64,000 nucleotides of DNA, taken from contig NZ_SUMD01000002.1 in assembly GCF_005049235.1 (NCBI RefSeq), positions 496,001 to 560,000 on the forward strand, in the 5' to 3' direction. The position numbers and the translations under genes were made by a program. Below the pieces are notes generated by a model, which saw only the letters and a program-made list of their open reading frames with translations, was not told where the DNA came from and searched no databases. Positions 61,915-64,000 of this stretch are shown here, piece by piece. Every line of letters starts with the position of its first letter. The stretch's first letter is position 1. This stretch comes from Rhodococcus oryzae. GTDB lineage: Bacteria > Actinomycetota > Actinomycetes > Mycobacteriales > Mycobacteriaceae.

Positions 61915-62382
61915 CTATGCGCCCGGCGGGACGATCAGTACGGGGCGGTGACTGTGCCGCAGGACGTGGTCGGCGACCGAGGACTGCAGCAGGGACCGCA
62001 GCCCGGTGGTGCCGCGGGTGCCGGTGACGATGATGTCCGCGTTCAGTTCGTCTGCGGCTTCGACGATGGTGGTCCAGATGGTGGTGACGCACTCCACGGT
62101 CCGGCCCTCGGCGTTGAGGCCCGCGTCCCGCGCCAGATCCAGGCCCTCGATGTTGATGGCCTTGGCGTCGGTCAGCGCGATGTCCTCGGACTCCTCGTCC
62201 GGAACCCATTCCGGCTGCATCACGCCGGACAGCCCGGACATCCGGGCGGCCTGGCGGACCATCGGCTCCCAGGCGGTCATCACCACTGCCCGTTCGGCGC
62301 TGAGAAAGCGGCCGGCGTATTCGATTGCGCGCTTGGCATTGTCGGAGCCGTCGTAGGCGATGAGCATCAGATCTGCAGGCAT
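61915..62382 (-). CDS. Universal stress protein
   Basis: A 155-residue single-domain UspA protein. It begins LMLIAYDGSDNAKRAI, with the adenine-contact Asp. The ATP-binding signature near the C-terminus reads GTRGTTGLRSLLQSSV, so the usual G-x2-G-x9-G-S/T has Ser in place of the last Gly. It may still bind nucleotide. ATG 62382 has GAGGAGG upstream; an in-frame start at 62412 is less likely. It is divergent from the lpqI-like gene with about 88 bp between. Confidence 0.88.
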   Translation of the reverse strand: MPADLMLIAYDGSDNAKRAIEYAGRFLSAERAVVMTAWEPMVRQAARMSGLSGVMQPEWVPDEESEDIALTDAKAINIEGLDLARDAGLNAEGRTVECVTTIWTTIVEAADELNADIIVTGTRGTTGLRSLLQSSVADHVLRHSHRPVLIVPPGA

Positions 62383-62458
62383 CGAGACCTCCTCGTTTCG
62401 GGGGCGATCCACATCTCACGCTACCCGTTGGAGGGTGTGGCGGCCGGGCGATCTGTCC

Positions 62459-62471
62459 TACCCTCGAACTG
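62459..62471 (+). promoter_or_regulatory. Leaderless promoter of the lpqI-like gene
   Basis: TACCCT (62459-62464) lies 6 nt before the GTG start, the spacing of a leaderless transcript. Confidence 0.45.
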
Positions 62472-63652
62472 TGAAGATCACTCGAGTGCCCCGCGCCGTT
62501 GCCCTCGTCCTCGGTCTCGGGATGCTCGTGTCCTGCGGCAACAACGCGACCGACACCACGCCGTCGCCCCCCGCCTCGCCTTCCCCCTCGGCGGTGCCCG
62601 AGCACGACCTCGTCACCGGCGCCAGGGACCAGACGCTGCCTGCGCACTGCGGTGCGGACTTCCTCGCCTCCCTGACGGGCCGGCAGAAGCTGGCGCAGCT
62701 GCTCAACGTGGGTGTGACCGGGACCGCCGACGCGGTGGACGTGGTGCGGAAGGAGCAGATCGGCGGCATCTTCATCGGCAGCTGGACCGACGAGTCGATG
62801 CTGGCGGGCAAACAGGTGCCGCAGGTCGAGGCGGTGGCGAAGGTGCCGCTGATGGTCACCATCGACGAGGAGGGCGGCCGGGTGTCGCGGGTCGCGGACC
62901 TGCTCGGTGAGGATCCGCCGCCGCGCACCGTTGCCGAGACGATGACGCCCGAGCAGACCTACGAGATGGCGCTGGAACGCGGGCGGGGCCTGCGGGGTCT
63001 CGGCATCACCGTCAACTACGCCCCCGTCGTGGACGTCAGCAGCCAGCCCGCGAACTCGGTGATCGGGGACCGTTCGTTCAGCGACGACCCGGACGTCGTC
63101 ACCGAGTACGCCGGGGAGTACGCCCGCGGCCTGCGCGACGCGGGTGTGCTGCCGGTGATCAAGCATTTCCCGGGACATGGTGCGGCGTCGGGTGATTCGC
63201 ACACCGGTGCCGTCACCACGCCGCCGCTGGACCAGCTGCAGTCCCGCGACCTGGTGCCGTTCCGAGAGCTGGTGGACACCGGCGTCGGGGTGATGGTCGG
63301 GCATCTGGAGGTCCCCGGGCTGACCGCGCCAGGCGTGCCCGCGAGCATCAGTCCCGCCGCGATGACCCTGCTGCGGACGGGGACCGGGTACGGCGCGCCC
63401 GCCTTCGACGGACCGATCTTCACCGACGACCTCAGCGGCATGCGTGCGATCACCGACAAGCTCGACACCCCGCAGGCGGTGGCGGCGGCCCTGACGGCGG
63501 GCGCCGATGTCGCGCTGTGGCTGACCACCGACGAGGTGCCCGAGGTCCTCGACCACCTCGAGGCGCTGGTGGCCTCCGGCAAGCTCAGCCAGCAGCAGGT
63601 GGACGATTCCGTGTTGCGGGTGGCGCGGGCCAAGGGCGTCGTCACCTGCTAG
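62471..63652 (+). CDS. lpqI: Lipoprotein beta-N-acetylhexosaminidase (GH3, LpqI/NagZ type)
   Basis: A 393-residue GH3 hydrolase with a lipoprotein signal ending MLVSC (Cys22) and a Pro/Ser-rich linker. The NagZ signature KHFPGHG is present, DSHTGAVTT carries the catalytic His in the flexible loop, and the nucleophile Asp is in FTDDLSGMRAI. It removes N-acetylglucosamine from peptidoglycan fragments at the cell surface for recycling. This corresponds to Rv0237 (LpqI). The GTG start is leaderless. The downstream TetR gene is on the same strand. Confidence 0.93.
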   Translation: MKITRVPRAVALVLGLGMLVSCGNNATDTTPSPPASPSPSAVPEHDLVTGARDQTLPAHCGADFLASLTGRQKLAQLLNVGVTGTADAVDVVRKEQIGGIFIGSWTDESMLAGKQVPQVEAVAKVPLMVTIDEEGGRVSRVADLLGEDPPPRTVAETMTPEQTYEMALERGRGLRGLGITVNYAPVVDVSSQPANSVIGDRSFSDDPDVVTEYAGEYARGLRDAGVLPVIKHFPGHGAASGDSHTGAVTTPPLDQLQSRDLVPFRELVDTGVGVMVGHLEVPGLTAPGVPASISPAAMTLLRTGTGYGAPAFDGPIFTDDLSGMRAITDKLDTPQAVAAALTAGADVALWLTTDEVPEVLDHLEALVASGKLSQQQVDDSVLRVARAKGVVTC

Positions 63653-63735
63653 CGGCGGCTTTTTCCGGCGCACAAACCGGCCGCGTGCGGGCGCAACGGG
63701 CGGATCCGGCAGAATGTAGGACGTCAATCGATCTA

Positions 63736-63751
63736 CTTACTCTAGAGTAAG
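63736..63751. promoter_or_regulatory. TetR-type operator palindrome
   Basis: CTTACTCT-AGAGTAAG is a perfect 16-bp palindrome 28 bp before the TetR start, with a further half-site CTTAC at 63761-63765. This is probably the autoregulatory operator. Confidence 0.65.
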
Positions 63752-63778
63752 ATAAAGGGTCTTACCTCTGGAGGGCAC

Positions 63779-64000
63779 ATGGCTGGCGGGACCAAACGCC
63801 TACCTCGGGCGGTTCGCGAGCAGCAGATGCTCGACGCCGCGGTCGAGGTGTTTTCCGTCAACGGGTTTCACGACACGTCGATGGACGCCATCGCCGCTGC
63901 CGCGCAGATCTCCAAGCCGATGCTCTACCTGTACTACGGCTCCAAGGAGGAGCTGTTCGCGGCCTGCATCCACCGCGAGGGCCTGCGGTTCGTCGAGGCG
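63779..64000 (+). CDS. TetR-family regulator, 5' part (Rv0238 position)
   Basis: The window ends inside this gene; 74 N-terminal residues are visible. The helix-turn-helix is clear: REQQMLDAAVEVFSVNGFHDTSMDAIAAAA followed by ISKPMLYLYYGSKEELF. The ligand domain lies beyond the window. GGAGGG precedes ATG 63779. The position downstream of the lpqI-like gene matches Rv0238. The palindrome at 63736-63751 suggests autoregulation. Confidence 0.88.
   Translation, partial: MAGGTKRLPRAVREQQMLDAAVEVFSVNGFHDTSMDAIAAAAQISKPMLYLYYGSKEELFAACIHREGLRFVEA

Overview
The window is about 70% G+C, densely coded on both strands, and carries the envelope gene set of mycolic-acid bacteria: an MmpL3-type trehalose monomycolate flippase, an AftD-type arabinofuranosyltransferase, a DUF3068 envelope protein, an LpqI-type glycosidase and a small DUF2613 secreted protein. 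GTG starts, 4-nt ATGA/GTGA gene overlaps and several leaderless-looking promoters also fit. I infer a Rhodococcus/Nocardia-like actinomycete. I see no rRNA, tRNA, CRISPR array, insertion sequence, integrase or phage gene, so this looks like chromosomal core and semi-core sequence.

Layout. 1-9.8 kb is a metabolic and transport block: the 3' end of an acyltransferase gene, a rhodanese behind a CsoR-type operator, an OhrR-like MarR gene with DUF5313, a cobalt/nickel ECF transporter (cbiMNQO, translationally coupled), a DinB-like protein, a Baeyer-Villiger-type monooxygenase, an M50B-like peptidase, an amidinotransferase and an amidase. 9.8-21.2 kb holds an ABC-F protein with a structured leader, a possible ribbon-helix-helix protein, two tiny secreted proteins, a penicillin-binding lipoprotein, a POT peptide transporter, a KstD-like steroid dehydrogenase, a YceI protein and leuA with a leader. 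21.4-30 kb holds a YbhN-like membrane protein coupled to an adenylate cyclase, then a + strand run of AI-2E permease, histidine kinase, response regulator, DUF1707 and DUF2339 proteins.

30-64 kb follows, as I recall it, the backbone of Mycobacterium tuberculosis Rv0206c-Rv0238: trmB-NYN-mmpL3, two divergent GTPase-like genes (Rv0209/Rv0210 position), PEP carboxykinase, aldehyde dehydrogenase (Rv0223c), methyltransferase (Rv0224c), glycosyltransferase (Rv0225), membrane protein (Rv0226c), DUF3068 (Rv0227c), acyltransferase (Rv0228), aftD (Rv0236c), DUF2613 (Rv0236A), lpqI (Rv0237) and a TetR gene (Rv0238). Extra genes sit between them: an orphan EccA-like ATPase, a CDF metal transporter, two secreted proteins, a ROK kinase, a MOP-type flippase, a Ub-Mut7C nuclease, an isochorismate synthase and a universal stress protein. 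Most of this half serves envelope assembly: mycolate export, arabinan synthesis, acyl modification and peptidoglycan recycling.

The points most worth following are a tandem pair of GTPase-like proteins whose Walker A lysines are both arginine, beside the mmpL3 operon; an exact KstR box upstream of a phosphotransferase-aldehyde dehydrogenase operon; a multibranched RNA-like element at 37915-38001; and two convergent gene pairs whose coding regions overlap by 78 and 142 bp.
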